From Vreelandella stevensii S18214 (GTDB lineage Bacteria; Pseudomonadota; Gammaproteobacteria; Pseudomonadales; Halomonadaceae): a stretch of 64,000 nucleotides of DNA. Shown in pieces: positions 46,704-55,494 of this stretch. The translations under genes and the position numbers were made by a program. Each line of letters starts with the position of its first letter. The first letter of the stretch is position 1. The notes under the pieces are model-generated. The model had not been told where the DNA came from and made no database searches. It saw only the letters and a list, made by a program, of their open reading frames with translations. The stretch covers positions 1 through 64,000 of the forward strand of contig NZ_AJTS01000046.1 of NCBI RefSeq assembly GCF_000275725.1, written 5' to 3'.

Positions 46704-48509
46704 ATGTGCCCGCCCTTGAACGACCCAAAGGAGCAGTCTTTGCCTCACCCCGCCATGGCTTCCGGCGCTCAGGCGTCGGCGTGGCGTGTGGCAATGTCGA
46801 CCCTGGATACTCAGGATGCTGCCTCGCCCAGTGCGTCGGCGTTCCGCTATGCCAATGAAGCCATCATCATTACCAACGCCGATAACCAGGTCATAGAGGT
46901 GAATCCGGCGTTTAGTGAGCTCACGGGGTTGGCGCTGGAAGACGTGCGCGGCAAGACCCCGGAAGCGTTCAGTATCCTGCCGCTGGACGACCAGCGCAGC
47001 GTAAGCTTGATGCGTGAAGAGCTGCAGCTACGTGATCGCAGTAAAAGCCAGGTCAGTTACCGCAGCCATGATGGGCAATTCTATCCCGGTATGCTGTCGA
47101 TCAATCGCGTCCGCGATACCCAGGGGCGGGTAGATCACCATGTCATGGTGCTGGCAGACTTGTCGGCCATTCCTGCCCATGCTCGGCACCTCAACCGCGA
47201 GGTCTATTTCGATGCCTTGACCGGTTTGCCCAACCTGCAGCTGTTGACGCAACTGATCCAGGAGTCGATCCAGCACGCGGAAAACCAGCAGCAGACGCTG
47301 GCGGTATGCTCACTGGATATCGACCACTTCCAAGCCATCAACGAGCGCCTTGGATTGACGGTGGGGGATTCGCTGCTGTCGGCGTTTGCACAGCGACTTA
47401 GCCACCAGCTGTTTGGTGATGACGTACTGGCACGCATTGGTGGGGATGAATTCGTCCTGTTGCTGCACCATGGGGTCGATGACGTCTTCTTCGAGAAGCT
47501 GCTGGGCTCCATTCGCCAACCGCTGATGGTCGAAGGCCAGGTGGTTTACCTGACGGCTAGCCTCGGCATTACGCGCTACCCGCACGATCATGTGCAGGGG
47601 GATGTGCTGCTGCGTCATGCCAACCAGGCCATGTATCGTGCCAAACAGCGGGGCCGCGACACCCACCACTTTTTCGATCCCCATCACGACCGTTTGCTAC
47701 AAGCTCGTCATGAGCAGCGCCAACGCTTTATGGATGCGCTGGACCACGGTGAGCTGCGACTGCACTATCAGCCGCAGGTGGACATGCGCAGTGGCCGGGT
47801 CGTCGGCGTGGAGGCATTGATTCGTTGGCAACATCCCGAGCGCGGGCTGCTGTCGCCGGGGCAGTTCCTGCCCGCCATCGACGCCACGCCGCTGGAAATC
47901 GACCTGGGCGAGTGGGTGATCGAGCAGGCGCTGCGCCAGCTGGCGAGTTGGCAGACGGCCAACATCGTCCTGCCCATCAACGTCAACATCAGCCCTGCGC
48001 ACCTGCTGACCAGCCAGTTCAGCCAGCGCCTTGCGGCGCTGTTGGCGCGCTATCCGACAGTCTCGCCTGCGCTGCTGAAGCTCGAAGTACTGGAAAGCGC
48101 GGCCATGCACGATGTGACCGCCGCGCTGCAAACCATGGCCCGCTGTCAGGCGCTGGGGGTCAGCTTTGCGATCGATGATTTTGGCACTGGCTATTCGTCC
48201 TTGACCCATCTTCGCCAACTGCCGGTCAGCTTGATCAAGATCGACCAAAGCTTCGTGCGTGACATGCTGGTGGACCGCGACGACATGGCGATCGTCGAAA
48301 GCGTCATCTACATGGCCAACCGCTTCCAGCGGCCGATGCTGGCCGAAGGGGTCGAAACCCTGGAGCATGCCAGGGCGCTGATGGTGCTGGGCTGCGAGCT
48401 GGCCCAAGGCTATGGTATCGCTCGGCCGATGCCGCCGGAAGCGTTGCCGGGCTGGCTCGAGCAGTGGCCGCTACGCGATGATTGGCACGGCTTGAGCCGC
48501 CTGCAATGA
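46704..48509 (+). CDS. PAS-GGDEF-EAL protein (c-di-GMP turnover)
   Basis: 601 residues from ATG 46704 (GAGGAGAG a little upstream); starts at 46644 and 46794 are also possible. No membrane helix is seen. The PAS domain begins about residue 48 (YANEAIIITNADNQVIEVNPAFSELTG). GGDEF is intact (246-250 in RIGGDEFVLL), but no RxxD I-site stands five residues before it. The EAL domain is intact (EAL 370-372, DDFGTGYSS, EGVET). It may act as cyclase, phosphodiesterase or both, depending on the PAS signal, which is unknown. Confidence 0.91.
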   Translation: MCPPLNDPKEQSLPHPAMASGAQASAWRVAMSTLDTQDAASPSASAFRYANEAIIITNADNQVIEVNPAFSELTGLALEDVRGKTPEAFSILPLDDQRSVSLMREELQLRDRSKSQVSYRSHDGQFYPGMLSINRVRDTQGRVDHHVMVLADLSAIPAHARHLNREVYFDALTGLPNLQLLTQLIQESIQHAENQQQTLAVCSLDIDHFQAINERLGLTVGDSLLSAFAQRLSHQLFGDDVLARIGGDEFVLLLHHGVDDVFFEKLLGSIRQPLMVEGQVVYLTASLGITRYPHDHVQGDVLLRHANQAMYRAKQRGRDTHHFFDPHHDRLLQARHEQRQRFMDALDHGELRLHYQPQVDMRSGRVVGVEALIRWQHPERGLLSPGQFLPAIDATPLEIDLGEWVIEQALRQLASWQTANIVLPINVNISPAHLLTSQFSQRLAALLARYPTVSPALLKLEVLESAAMHDVTAALQTMARCQALGVSFAIDDFGTGYSSLTHLRQLPVSLIKIDQSFVRDMLVDRDDMAIVESVIYMANRFQRPMLAEGVETLEHARALMVLGCELAQGYGIARPMPPEALPGWLEQWPLRDDWHGLSRLQ

Positions 48510-48567
48510 ACCCAAGCGTCAAGAGGAGTGGCGGTGGTTGAGGCTGTGACTGACGTCGTGGTCGAGA

Positions 48568-49167
48568 TCAAGCGGCCTGTTCGGCAGTGGCTGACTCAGG
48601 GGCCGACGGGTCCGTGCCGTCGCCGCTGCGGGCCTGGTTCATCTCGCTTTGCTCTCGGGCCGCTTCCAGGCGGGCTTCCAACAGGTACTGACGTGCCTGG
48701 GCGGCCACCTGAAGGTCCTTGGGAGATGGGTCGGCGGGTGCAAGGGCGGCAGCGATGACGGTCTGCATTTTTTCAATGGTGGCCTGGGGGTCGCCCGGCA
48801 CCGGACCATAGTCGATGGACACTTCGCCCGCGACCGCATAACGCTGCCCATCAGGGCCGATTTCGTACTCGTAAGTGGCGCCTCCCGTATAAGGCCCACC
48901 AACGGTTTGGTGTGCCATTTCGTGCTGGCGCACCGCGCGGTCGGTCTGTTTGAGCTGCTCCAGCTGTTGGATCTCTTCGGGTTCCAGCGGGGTGCCGTCT
49001 GGGCGAGTGGGGCCTGCCGTTGCCGGGGGCGTTTCATCGCTGGCAGCTTCCTCGTCGGCATCGTTTGCGCGCTGTGCTTGAGAGTCGGCAGCGACCCTGG
49101 CGTTAGGCAGGGTAGGTGAAGGCCAGAGCGTGGCGCTATAGGAAGCGCTGAGTGATGAAAGATCCAT
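48568..49167 (-). CDS. SprA-related putative metalloprotease-like protein
   Basis: 199 residues. The N-terminal 90 residues are Ala/Pro/Glu-rich and likely disordered. The conserved core includes LKQTDRAVRQHEMAHQTVGGPYTGGATYEYEIGPDGQRYAVAGEVSID, with an HEMAH zinc motif, which matches the SprA-related family. A helical region, YLLEARLEAAREQSE, follows. No signal peptide. Its role is unknown; a related motif occurs in gliding-motility SprA proteins. It converges with the GGDEF-EAL gene and is divergent from the DUF2835 gene. Confidence 0.83.
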   Translation of the reverse strand: MDLSSLSASYSATLWPSPTLPNARVAADSQAQRANDADEEAASDETPPATAGPTRPDGTPLEPEEIQQLEQLKQTDRAVRQHEMAHQTVGGPYTGGATYEYEIGPDGQRYAVAGEVSIDYGPVPGDPQATIEKMQTVIAAALAPADPSPKDLQVAAQARQYLLEARLEAAREQSEMNQARSGDGTDPSAPESATAEQAA

Positions 49168-49239
49168 GGGCGGTTACCGATGTTGAGATCGAATCCAGTA
49201 TGATGAAGTATCAGCGACACTACCCGATTACGCAACGCC

Positions 49240-49470
49240 ATGCCTTCCATTGACGTAATGATCCATTTGACGGCAGCCGAATGCCTTGCCCATTACGAAG
49301 GGCAGTATGACAACGTGCGCGCGCGCAGCGTGGATGGCCGCTGGGTGGTCTTCCCGGCCACCGCCCTGCGCCGCGTGGTGGGCCGTGACGGCGTGAATGG
49401 CGTGTTTCGGCTGTTCTTTACCGAGCAGGGTAAATTCCACGATATCGTTCCCCTGGCCCCGCATGCCTAG
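49240..49470 (+). CDS. DUF2835 family protein
   Basis: 76 residues. The pattern VMIHLTAAECLAHYEGQYDNVRARSVDGRWVVFPATALRRVV, then DGVNGVFRLFFTEQGKF, matches DUF2835, small cytoplasmic beta-rich proteins of gammaproteobacteria related to PilZ-like folds in appearance only. No function is established. The gene is divergent from the SprA-like gene with a 72-base gap. Confidence 0.82.
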   Translation: MPSIDVMIHLTAAECLAHYEGQYDNVRARSVDGRWVVFPATALRRVVGRDGVNGVFRLFFTEQGKFHDIVPLAPHA

Positions 49471-49584
49471 CTGTGCCCGCGTGGTTTTCCCTCTATAATG
49501 TAGCCGTGTGCTTCAGGCGTACCCACCTGAATGCCTGCAACCCGCCTACCCGGCAGTGGTTGCCTACTTATCAGGAGATCACCC

Positions 49585-50163
49585 ATGTCTACCTCACCTG
49601 TCACCTTGATGGTGGCGCGACGTGTGGCCAATGGCCGCTATCAGGATTTTATTCGTTGGCTCAACGAAGGCCGCGAGCTGGCCGCTGACTTTCCGGGCTA
49701 TCTGGGCTCAGGCGTGCTGGCACCGCCTCAGGACGATGACGAATACCAGATCATTTTCCGTTTCGAAAGCGCAGCGCGACTCGCTTCCTGGGAGCACTCC
49801 GCGTCGCGCCATGCCTGGCTGCAGCGTGGCAAGGGGCTCTACGACGCGCCCCATGAGCACCGTGCCACCGGCCTGGACAGCTGGTTCAACGTGGCCCCCA
49901 ATGGTGCTGCGCCGCCGCGTTGGAAGCAGGCCGTTGCCGTCTGGCTGGCCTTCTTTCCGGTCTCACTGCTGTTTCATTGGCTGTTTGGCGGCCTATTGGC
50001 CGAGTGGACGCTGATACCGCGCGTGTTGCTCAGTACGCTGGTGCTGACGCCCGTGATGGTATTCGTATTTATTCCACTTTCAACGCGGTTACTGGCACCC
50101 TGGCTGCACGGTAAATGGTCACCAAAAGATTTGCTCCACCGTATGTGGCAACACAGGGCGTGA
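49585..50163 (+). CDS. Antibiotic biosynthesis monooxygenase (ABM)-domain membrane protein
   Basis: 192 residues from ATG 49585 with AGGAG upstream. The N-terminal 100 residues form an ABM ferredoxin-like fold: SPVTLMVARRVANGRYQDFIRWLNEG, FPGYLGSGVLAP, YQIIFRFESAARLASWEHS. The C-terminal half has two helices (about 118-140 and 148-170), giving an ABM plus two-helix form found in several proteobacteria. The catalytic role is unproven; the ABM fold also serves as a small-molecule binding or haem-handling domain. A terminator lies just downstream. Confidence 0.83.
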   Translation: MSTSPVTLMVARRVANGRYQDFIRWLNEGRELAADFPGYLGSGVLAPPQDDDEYQIIFRFESAARLASWEHSASRHAWLQRGKGLYDAPHEHRATGLDSWFNVAPNGAAPPRWKQAVAVWLAFFPVSLLFHWLFGGLLAEWTLIPRVLLSTLVLTPVMVFVFIPLSTRLLAPWLHGKWSPKDLLHRMWQHRA

Positions 50164-50168
50164 CACGC

Positions 50169-50190
50169 AGTGGCTCTTTTAGCCACTTTT
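50169..50190 (+). terminator. Rho-independent terminator
   Basis: AGTGGCT with AGCCACT (50169-50175 and 50181-50187), 5-base loop, then TTT. It follows the ABM-domain gene by five bases. Confidence 0.75.
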
Positions 50191-50412
50191 GTAGCGGGTT
50201 GTGATAATTGAAAACAGTCACTTAAAGATACTTTAAAGCGCACTAGAAGACGTTTTTCGAAAAGACGTAGATAATATTCTCAGTGCGCCACTCTCTCGAT
50301 GGGGTTCAACGCTGTAATAGTGCTAAGCTGAAATTATTCAGCTAACGCGTGCAGTCAATGGATGCTGGCACCAGCTTGAAGGCTGCGTACCAAATCGCCT
50401 TATGGAGTAGTC

Positions 50413-51084
50413 ATGATCCGCGTACACCACCTGGAAAAATCACGTTCTCACCGCATTCTGTGGCTATTGGAAGCTCTCGGGCTAGAGTATGACATCGAAG
50501 TCTATCAGCGTGACCCCAAAACACAGCAAGCCCCTGATGCCCTGAAAAAAGTGCACCCATTGGGCAAGTCACCCGTGATTACCGATGGCGAACTGACCGT
50601 GGCCGAGTCGGGGGCCATCATCGATTATCTGGTCAACCGCTACGGAGAAGGGCATTTTCAGCCGGGGCCAGATAAAAGTAACGAATGGGTTAACTATCGT
50701 TACTGGATGCATTATGCCGAAGGCTCTTTAATGCCGCTGTTGGTGATGGGATTGATCTTTAGTCAAATTCCTAAACAGTCGCCCTGGTTCGTCAAACCCA
50801 TTGCCCAGGGTATTAGTGGCACCGTTCACAAACGCTTTCTGCAACCACAGCTGAAACAACATCTTGGCATGATCGAGTCGCACTTGAAGGCGCACGGCAA
50901 TTTTGCCGGCGAGTTTCCGAGTGGCGCGGACATTCAAATGAGCTTTCCCATGCAGGCCGTGGCCGCCACCCAGTCGCTGGATGCGTTTCCGGCGATTACT
51001 GCCTTTGTGGCACGCATTGAGCAGGACTCGGCCTGGCAGCGGGTCGTGGAGCGTGCAGGGCCATTGACCATGCCCGGTGAGTGA
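50413..51084 (+). CDS. Glutathione S-transferase family protein
   Basis: 223 residues. N-terminal thioredoxin-like domain with the active-site region EKSRSHRILWLLEALGLEY (Ser/Arg rather than Tyr), the cis-Pro loop GKSPVITDGELTVAESGAII that holds glutathione, then an all-helical C-terminal domain. It resembles small fungal-type and GstA-like proteins of gammaproteobacteria. Cytoplasmic. Substrate unknown. Its stop overlaps the possible GTG start of the next gene, a sensor EAL protein, so they may be translationally coupled. The 250 bases upstream are AT-richer and contain an inverted repeat. Confidence 0.88.
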   Translation: MIRVHHLEKSRSHRILWLLEALGLEYDIEVYQRDPKTQQAPDALKKVHPLGKSPVITDGELTVAESGAIIDYLVNRYGEGHFQPGPDKSNEWVNYRYWMHYAEGSLMPLLVMGLIFSQIPKQSPWFVKPIAQGISGTVHKRFLQPQLKQHLGMIESHLKAHGNFAGEFPSGADIQMSFPMQAVAATQSLDAFPAITAFVARIEQDSAWQRVVERAGPLTMPGE

Positions 51085-53654
51085 CCATTATTATGCTGTG
51101 CAACAGGGGGAGGCGTGCGAGACAGGCTGCTTGCCATGCTGTGTTGCTGACGATGGTGTTTGGGGCAGTATCGCCGCTAGCCGCTGCGCAAACGCTGCGT
51201 GTCGGGGTGTATCACAACCCGCCTAAGCTGTTCACCGATGACCAGGGGCAATTGCGTGGTGTGTTGGGTGAGCTGCTTACGGCAATGGCCCTGAAAGAGC
51301 AGTGGCAGCTGGAAAGCGTCCCGTGCGATTTTCAGCAGTGCCTGACGCTGCTGGAGCAGGATGATATCGACCTGCTGCCGGACCTGGCGTGGAGCGAAGA
51401 GCGTGCCCAGCGCTTCGCCTTTCATGCCGAGCCGGTCATGCACAGCTGGTCACAGCTTTACCAACCCAGCGACAGCCGCGTCGAGGCCATTCTGGATCTC
51501 GAGCAGCAGCGTGTGGCGGTGGTGGAGGGCTCTATCCAGCAAAGCTACCTGATGACCGTGACGCAGCGCTTCGATATCGACGTGATGTGGCTGCCAGTGG
51601 ATAGTTTTGCGGCGGGCTTCCAGGCAGTCGCGCTGGGCGATGCCGATCTGGTGGCGTCCAATCATCTGTTCGGCGACTGGCGAGCCAACGATTACGGGCT
51701 GCGTGAAACCCCTATCATCTTCCAGCCTTCACGGCTCTTTTATGCCGCCTCGCCTGGTTTGGATGCCCATATCCTGGAGCGCATCGACGCTACTCTGGTG
51801 GAGTGGAAAAACGACGCGGCGTCGACGTACTACGAGACCCTGAGTGCCTGGCGGGCGCATGGCCCGCCTGCTCCTCTGGCGCCCGGGTGGCTATGGTGGC
51901 TCGGCGGTGTGTTACTGGTGGTGCTGGTGATCGCCCTGGCGGGTAATGTGCTGTTGCGCCGCCGCGATAGCCTCAATCGGCAGCAGCTCACCACTCACGA
52001 ACATATGCTGTCCAGTATTCTGGATAGTGTCGATGCTTATATTTATATCAAGACACCTGATCTCAAATATCGCTACGTCAACCATCAGATTTGTCATCTG
52101 TTCGACCGGCCTGTCGAGCAGATCGTCGGTCGGGGGGACGATGCTTTTTTCGATGCGGCCAGCGCTGCAGAAATGGCTGAAGTGGACCGCCAGGTGCTGG
52201 CCACAGGCCAGAAAACAACGGTCGAAGAGCACAACGTGCTGCAGGGAGAGGAGCGGGTGCGCACCTTCCTGTCGGTCAAAATGCCGTTGATCATGTCACC
52301 GGGGGAAGCGCCCAGCCTGTGCGGTATTTCCACCGAGCTGACCGACTATCTGGAGATGCAGTCGCGCACCCATCACCTGGCCTTTTATGATGCCCTGACC
52401 GGCTTGCCCAACCGTCGCCTGTTGCTCGAATCGCTGGCCGAGTCCACCCACTGCCCGTCCGGGGGCTATAGCGCCCTGCTGATCGTGGACCTCGACAATT
52501 TCCGGCTGGTCAACGACATTCAGGGCCACGACAGCGGCGACCAGCTGCTCATCAACGTGGCGGAAAACCTGCAGCAGCGCTTGACCGAGGACGCCACCCT
52601 GGCACGTTTCAGCAGCGATGAGTTCGTGATTCTGATCAATCAGCTGGGCGAGCAGCAGCATGAGGCGGCTTCCTTCGTGGAACGGGTGGCCCGGCAATTG
52701 CTGGATACTATCTCCCAATTGCGCAATGACCGTGCGTTACCCATTACGGCCAGTGTGGGCATTACGCTCTTCAACGGCGCTGGCAACCCCATGAACGGCG
52801 TGTTGCAACAGGCCGACATGGCGCTGCAGCAAGCCAAGTCAGCCGGCGGCAATACGCTGCGTTTTTTCAATGTGGATATGCAGACCAACGTGCTGGAGCG
52901 GGCAAGCCTGGAAGGCGATCTGCATCAGGCGCTGCAGCGCCAGGAGCTGGCGCTGCATTATCAGGTACAGGTGGATCACCAGGGGGTGACGACCGGCGTG
53001 GAAGCGCTGCTGCGCTGGTACCACCCCCAGCGTGGCTGGGTGTCGCCGGGCACGTTCATTCCGCTGGCCGAAGAGAACGGTCTGATCGTGCCCATTGGCT
53101 ATTGGGTCTTGCGATGTGCGTGCGAGCAGTTGGCCAAGTGGTCGCACCAGACTGCTTACGCCGCATTGACCATCTCGGTGAACGTCAGCTCGGTGCAGTT
53201 CCAGCAGCCTGAATTCGTGCGCAATGTGGAAGCCTTGCTGGCCGAAACCCAGGCGCCGCCTGGGCGGCTGGTGCTGGAAGTGACCGAGAGCCTGCTGATG
53301 CGCGAGCCGACGCGGGTGCGCAATACCATGCTCAAATTGAGGGCCCAGGGGATTCGCTTTGCGCTGGATGATTTCGGCACCGGCTACTCCTCCCTGAGCT
53401 ACTTGAAACGTCTGCCTCTGGATGAGCTGAAGATCGATCAGTCTTTTATTCGTGAGCTGTTGACCGACAAGACCGATGCCGCCATCGTCGATACCACGAT
53501 CCTTCTGGCGGTCAGCCTCGGGCTGACCGTGGTCGCCGAAGGTGTGGAGAAAAAAGAGCAGCTGGACTGGCTGAAAGGGCACGGCTGCTACCGCTATCAA
53601 GGCTACCTGTTTGGTCGTCCTACACCGATCGAGTACCTGTTCGAGTCCTACTAG
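51081..53654 (+). CDS. SBP_bac_3-PAS-GGDEF-EAL membrane sensor, probable c-di-GMP phosphodiesterase
   Basis: 857 residues from GTG 51081, or 853 from ATG 51093. Signal peptide about 15-36. A periplasmic amino-acid-binding-protein-like domain follows (about 38-265: LRVGVYHNPPKLFTDDQGQLRGVLGELL), then one helix (about 272-294), PAS (about 310-425), GGDEF with the degenerate motif SSDEF (511-515), and EAL (641-643) with DDFGTGYSS intact. Loss of both Gly should abolish cyclase activity, so this is probably a ligand-controlled phosphodiesterase, like other SBP-type sensors. It overlaps the GST gene end. Confidence 0.92.
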   Translation: MTIIMLCNRGRRARQAACHAVLLTMVFGAVSPLAAAQTLRVGVYHNPPKLFTDDQGQLRGVLGELLTAMALKEQWQLESVPCDFQQCLTLLEQDDIDLLPDLAWSEERAQRFAFHAEPVMHSWSQLYQPSDSRVEAILDLEQQRVAVVEGSIQQSYLMTVTQRFDIDVMWLPVDSFAAGFQAVALGDADLVASNHLFGDWRANDYGLRETPIIFQPSRLFYAASPGLDAHILERIDATLVEWKNDAASTYYETLSAWRAHGPPAPLAPGWLWWLGGVLLVVLVIALAGNVLLRRRDSLNRQQLTTHEHMLSSILDSVDAYIYIKTPDLKYRYVNHQICHLFDRPVEQIVGRGDDAFFDAASAAEMAEVDRQVLATGQKTTVEEHNVLQGEERVRTFLSVKMPLIMSPGEAPSLCGISTELTDYLEMQSRTHHLAFYDALTGLPNRRLLLESLAESTHCPSGGYSALLIVDLDNFRLVNDIQGHDSGDQLLINVAENLQQRLTEDATLARFSSDEFVILINQLGEQQHEAASFVERVARQLLDTISQLRNDRALPITASVGITLFNGAGNPMNGVLQQADMALQQAKSAGGNTLRFFNVDMQTNVLERASLEGDLHQALQRQELALHYQVQVDHQGVTTGVEALLRWYHPQRGWVSPGTFIPLAEENGLIVPIGYWVLRCACEQLAKWSHQTAYAALTISVNVSSVQFQQPEFVRNVEALLAETQAPPGRLVLEVTESLLMREPTRVRNTMLKLRAQGIRFALDDFGTGYSSLSYLKRLPLDELKIDQSFIRELLTDKTDAAIVDTTILLAVSLGLTVVAEGVEKKEQLDWLKGHGCYRYQGYLFGRPTPIEYLFESY

Positions 53655-53715
53655 CCGAGCGCGCGCAAGCCTTCGTCTCAAAGCGCCTACCCCAGTGAAA
53701 CGCCCACCACAGCAA

Positions 53716-53744
53716 AACGCCCACCCCATGGAGGGGTGGGCGTT
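53716..53744 (-). terminator. Terminator for nhaD (minus strand)
   Basis: A 12-bp stem (53716-53727 with 53733-53744), 5-base loop. On the minus strand it is followed by TTTT, so it serves nhaD; on the plus strand the T-run is absent but it may also block the EAL gene transcript. Confidence 0.8.
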
Positions 53745-53773
53745 GTCAGAACGGTGGCTGCCGCCGTCAGCGC

Positions 53774-55252
53774 TCAGCCGTATACCGAAAAGCTGCCTGC
53801 ATTGAGCCACAGGTGGGCGATAATACTGGCGATGTAGCCCAGCAAAATGACCGGTGCCCAGCGCAGGTGGCCCATGAAGGTGTAATAGCCGCGCGCCTGA
53901 CCCATGACGGCCACGCCAGCGGCCGAGCCAATCGACAGCAGGCTACCTCCGACCCCAGCCGTCAGCGTCATCAGCAGCCAATGGCCATGTGACATGTCCG
54001 GCTGCATGGTGAGTACGGCGAACATCACCGGGATGTTATCCACCACCGCCGAGACCATGCCCAACGTGATATTCGCCCAAGTGGCGTCCCAGTTGGTATA
54101 CAGCGCGTCCGAGAGCAGCCCCAGGTAACCCATGAAGCCCAGCCCGCCCACGCACATGACCACCCCGTAGAAGAACAGCAGCGTATCCCACTCGGCGCGG
54201 GCCACACGGTTGAAGACGTCGAAGGGCACCACGCCACCCAGCTGCTCCAGCTTTTTGTTGTCGCCCAGGCGGCTATAGCGCTCGCGCTTGCGCTCCAGCG
54301 AGCGAGGCAGGCTCTTGCGCAGGTAGTAGCCAAAGAACTGCAGGTACCCAAGCCCCGTCATCATGCCCAATACCGGCGGCAGATGGAGCAGCGTATGGCA
54401 CGCGACGGCAGTGGCAATGGTGAACAAGAACAGCGCAATGATGCGTCGGGCACCGCGCTTGAGCTGCACGTCTTCATAGACGCTGTTGGGCTTCTGGTTC
54501 TTGATGAACAGGCTCATGATGACGGCCGGTACCAGGAAGTTGATCAGCGAGGGAATGAACAGGATGAAGAATTCCTGAAACTGAATCAGACCCGCCTGCC
54601 AGACCATCAGCGTGGTGATATCGCCGAAGGGACTAAAAGCGCCCCCTGCATTGGCAGCCACCACGATATTGATACACGCCAAGTTGATAAAGCGTTTATC
54701 GCCTTCTGCCACTTTAGTAATAACGGCACACATCAGAAGTGCCGTGGTCAAGTTGTCGGCAATAGGCGAAAGTACAAAGGCTAAACCACCCGTCAGCCAG
54801 AATAGCGTGCGGTAATTAAAGCCTTTGCGCAGCATCCATGAGCGCAGTGCATCAAAGACGCGGCGCTCTTCCATGGCGTTGATATAGGTCATGGCGACCA
54901 GCAGGAACAGCATTAGCTCGGTGAACTCCAGCAGTGTCACCCGAAACGCATACTCCGACGTTTCCGACATGCCGTTCTGGACGTACACCCAGCCAATGAG
55001 TCCCCATATCACCCCTGCTGCCACCAGCACGGGCTTGGACTTGCGCATGTGGATCTTCTCTTCGGCCATGACCAACGCGTAGGCCAGCACGAAGATGGTT
55101 ACGGCAAAAAAGCCAATGGCAGAACTGGTCAAGTCGATCTCACCGGTCACCGCGAAGGCGGCCGGGCTTGCCAGTAGCAGCAAAGCCGCTAACAAAAAAA
55201 GCCAGCCACGAGTCCATCGGGGCTGGCCAGGGTCATGATGCAACGTCAACAT
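53774..55252 (-). CDS. nhaD: Na+/H+ antiporter NhaD
   Basis: 492 residues, about 12 helices, ion transporter superfamily. The N terminus holds a hydrophobic segment (WLFLLAALLLLASPAAFA) that may be cleaved. Hallmarks include SPIADNLTTALLMCAV, NAGGAFSPFGDITTLMVW and VVDNIPVMFAVL, each with polar residues inside helices expected to bind Na+ or Li+. It exports sodium in exchange for protons and is well known in halophilic and alkaliphilic Halomonas and Vibrio. It stands as a single gene with its own terminator and an AT-rich 240-base upstream region. Confidence 0.94.
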   Translation of the reverse strand: MLTLHHDPGQPRWTRGWLFLLAALLLLASPAAFAVTGEIDLTSSAIGFFAVTIFVLAYALVMAEEKIHMRKSKPVLVAAGVIWGLIGWVYVQNGMSETSEYAFRVTLLEFTELMLFLLVAMTYINAMEERRVFDALRSWMLRKGFNYRTLFWLTGGLAFVLSPIADNLTTALLMCAVITKVAEGDKRFINLACINIVVAANAGGAFSPFGDITTLMVWQAGLIQFQEFFILFIPSLINFLVPAVIMSLFIKNQKPNSVYEDVQLKRGARRIIALFLFTIATAVACHTLLHLPPVLGMMTGLGYLQFFGYYLRKSLPRSLERKRERYSRLGDNKKLEQLGGVVPFDVFNRVARAEWDTLLFFYGVVMCVGGLGFMGYLGLLSDALYTNWDATWANITLGMVSAVVDNIPVMFAVLTMQPDMSHGHWLLMTLTAGVGGSLLSIGSAAGVAVMGQARGYYTFMGHLRWAPVILLGYIASIIAHLWLNAGSFSVYG

Positions 55253-55448
55253 GGCGTGTTTATCCTTATAATGATGAGAAGAAAGGGGTTAATAAGCCAC
55301 GCCAGTTTAACAAGCTATATTGCATTGCAATACGGAATAAAACCGAATGAAAAGCGACAGGGCGTAAGCGATTACGTCTTTTTTTTGAAATTATCCGTTT
55401 CGCTAATAGTAAAGCACTCATAACAGTGTCATGAGTAAAGACTGGCCT

Positions 55449-55486
55449 GCGCCACTCACTCGCCCACGGGCAAACGTGAGCGGCGC
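55449..55486 (-). terminator. Possible stem-loop after the peptide ABC operon
   Basis: GCGCC-ACTCAC (55449 onward) can pair with GTGAG-CGGCGC (to 55486), with a nested GCCC/GGGC stem in the loop. It lies directly after the last gene of the operon on the minus strand. No strong T-run is seen, so confidence is limited. Confidence 0.4.
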
Positions 55487-55494
55487 AACCCGCG

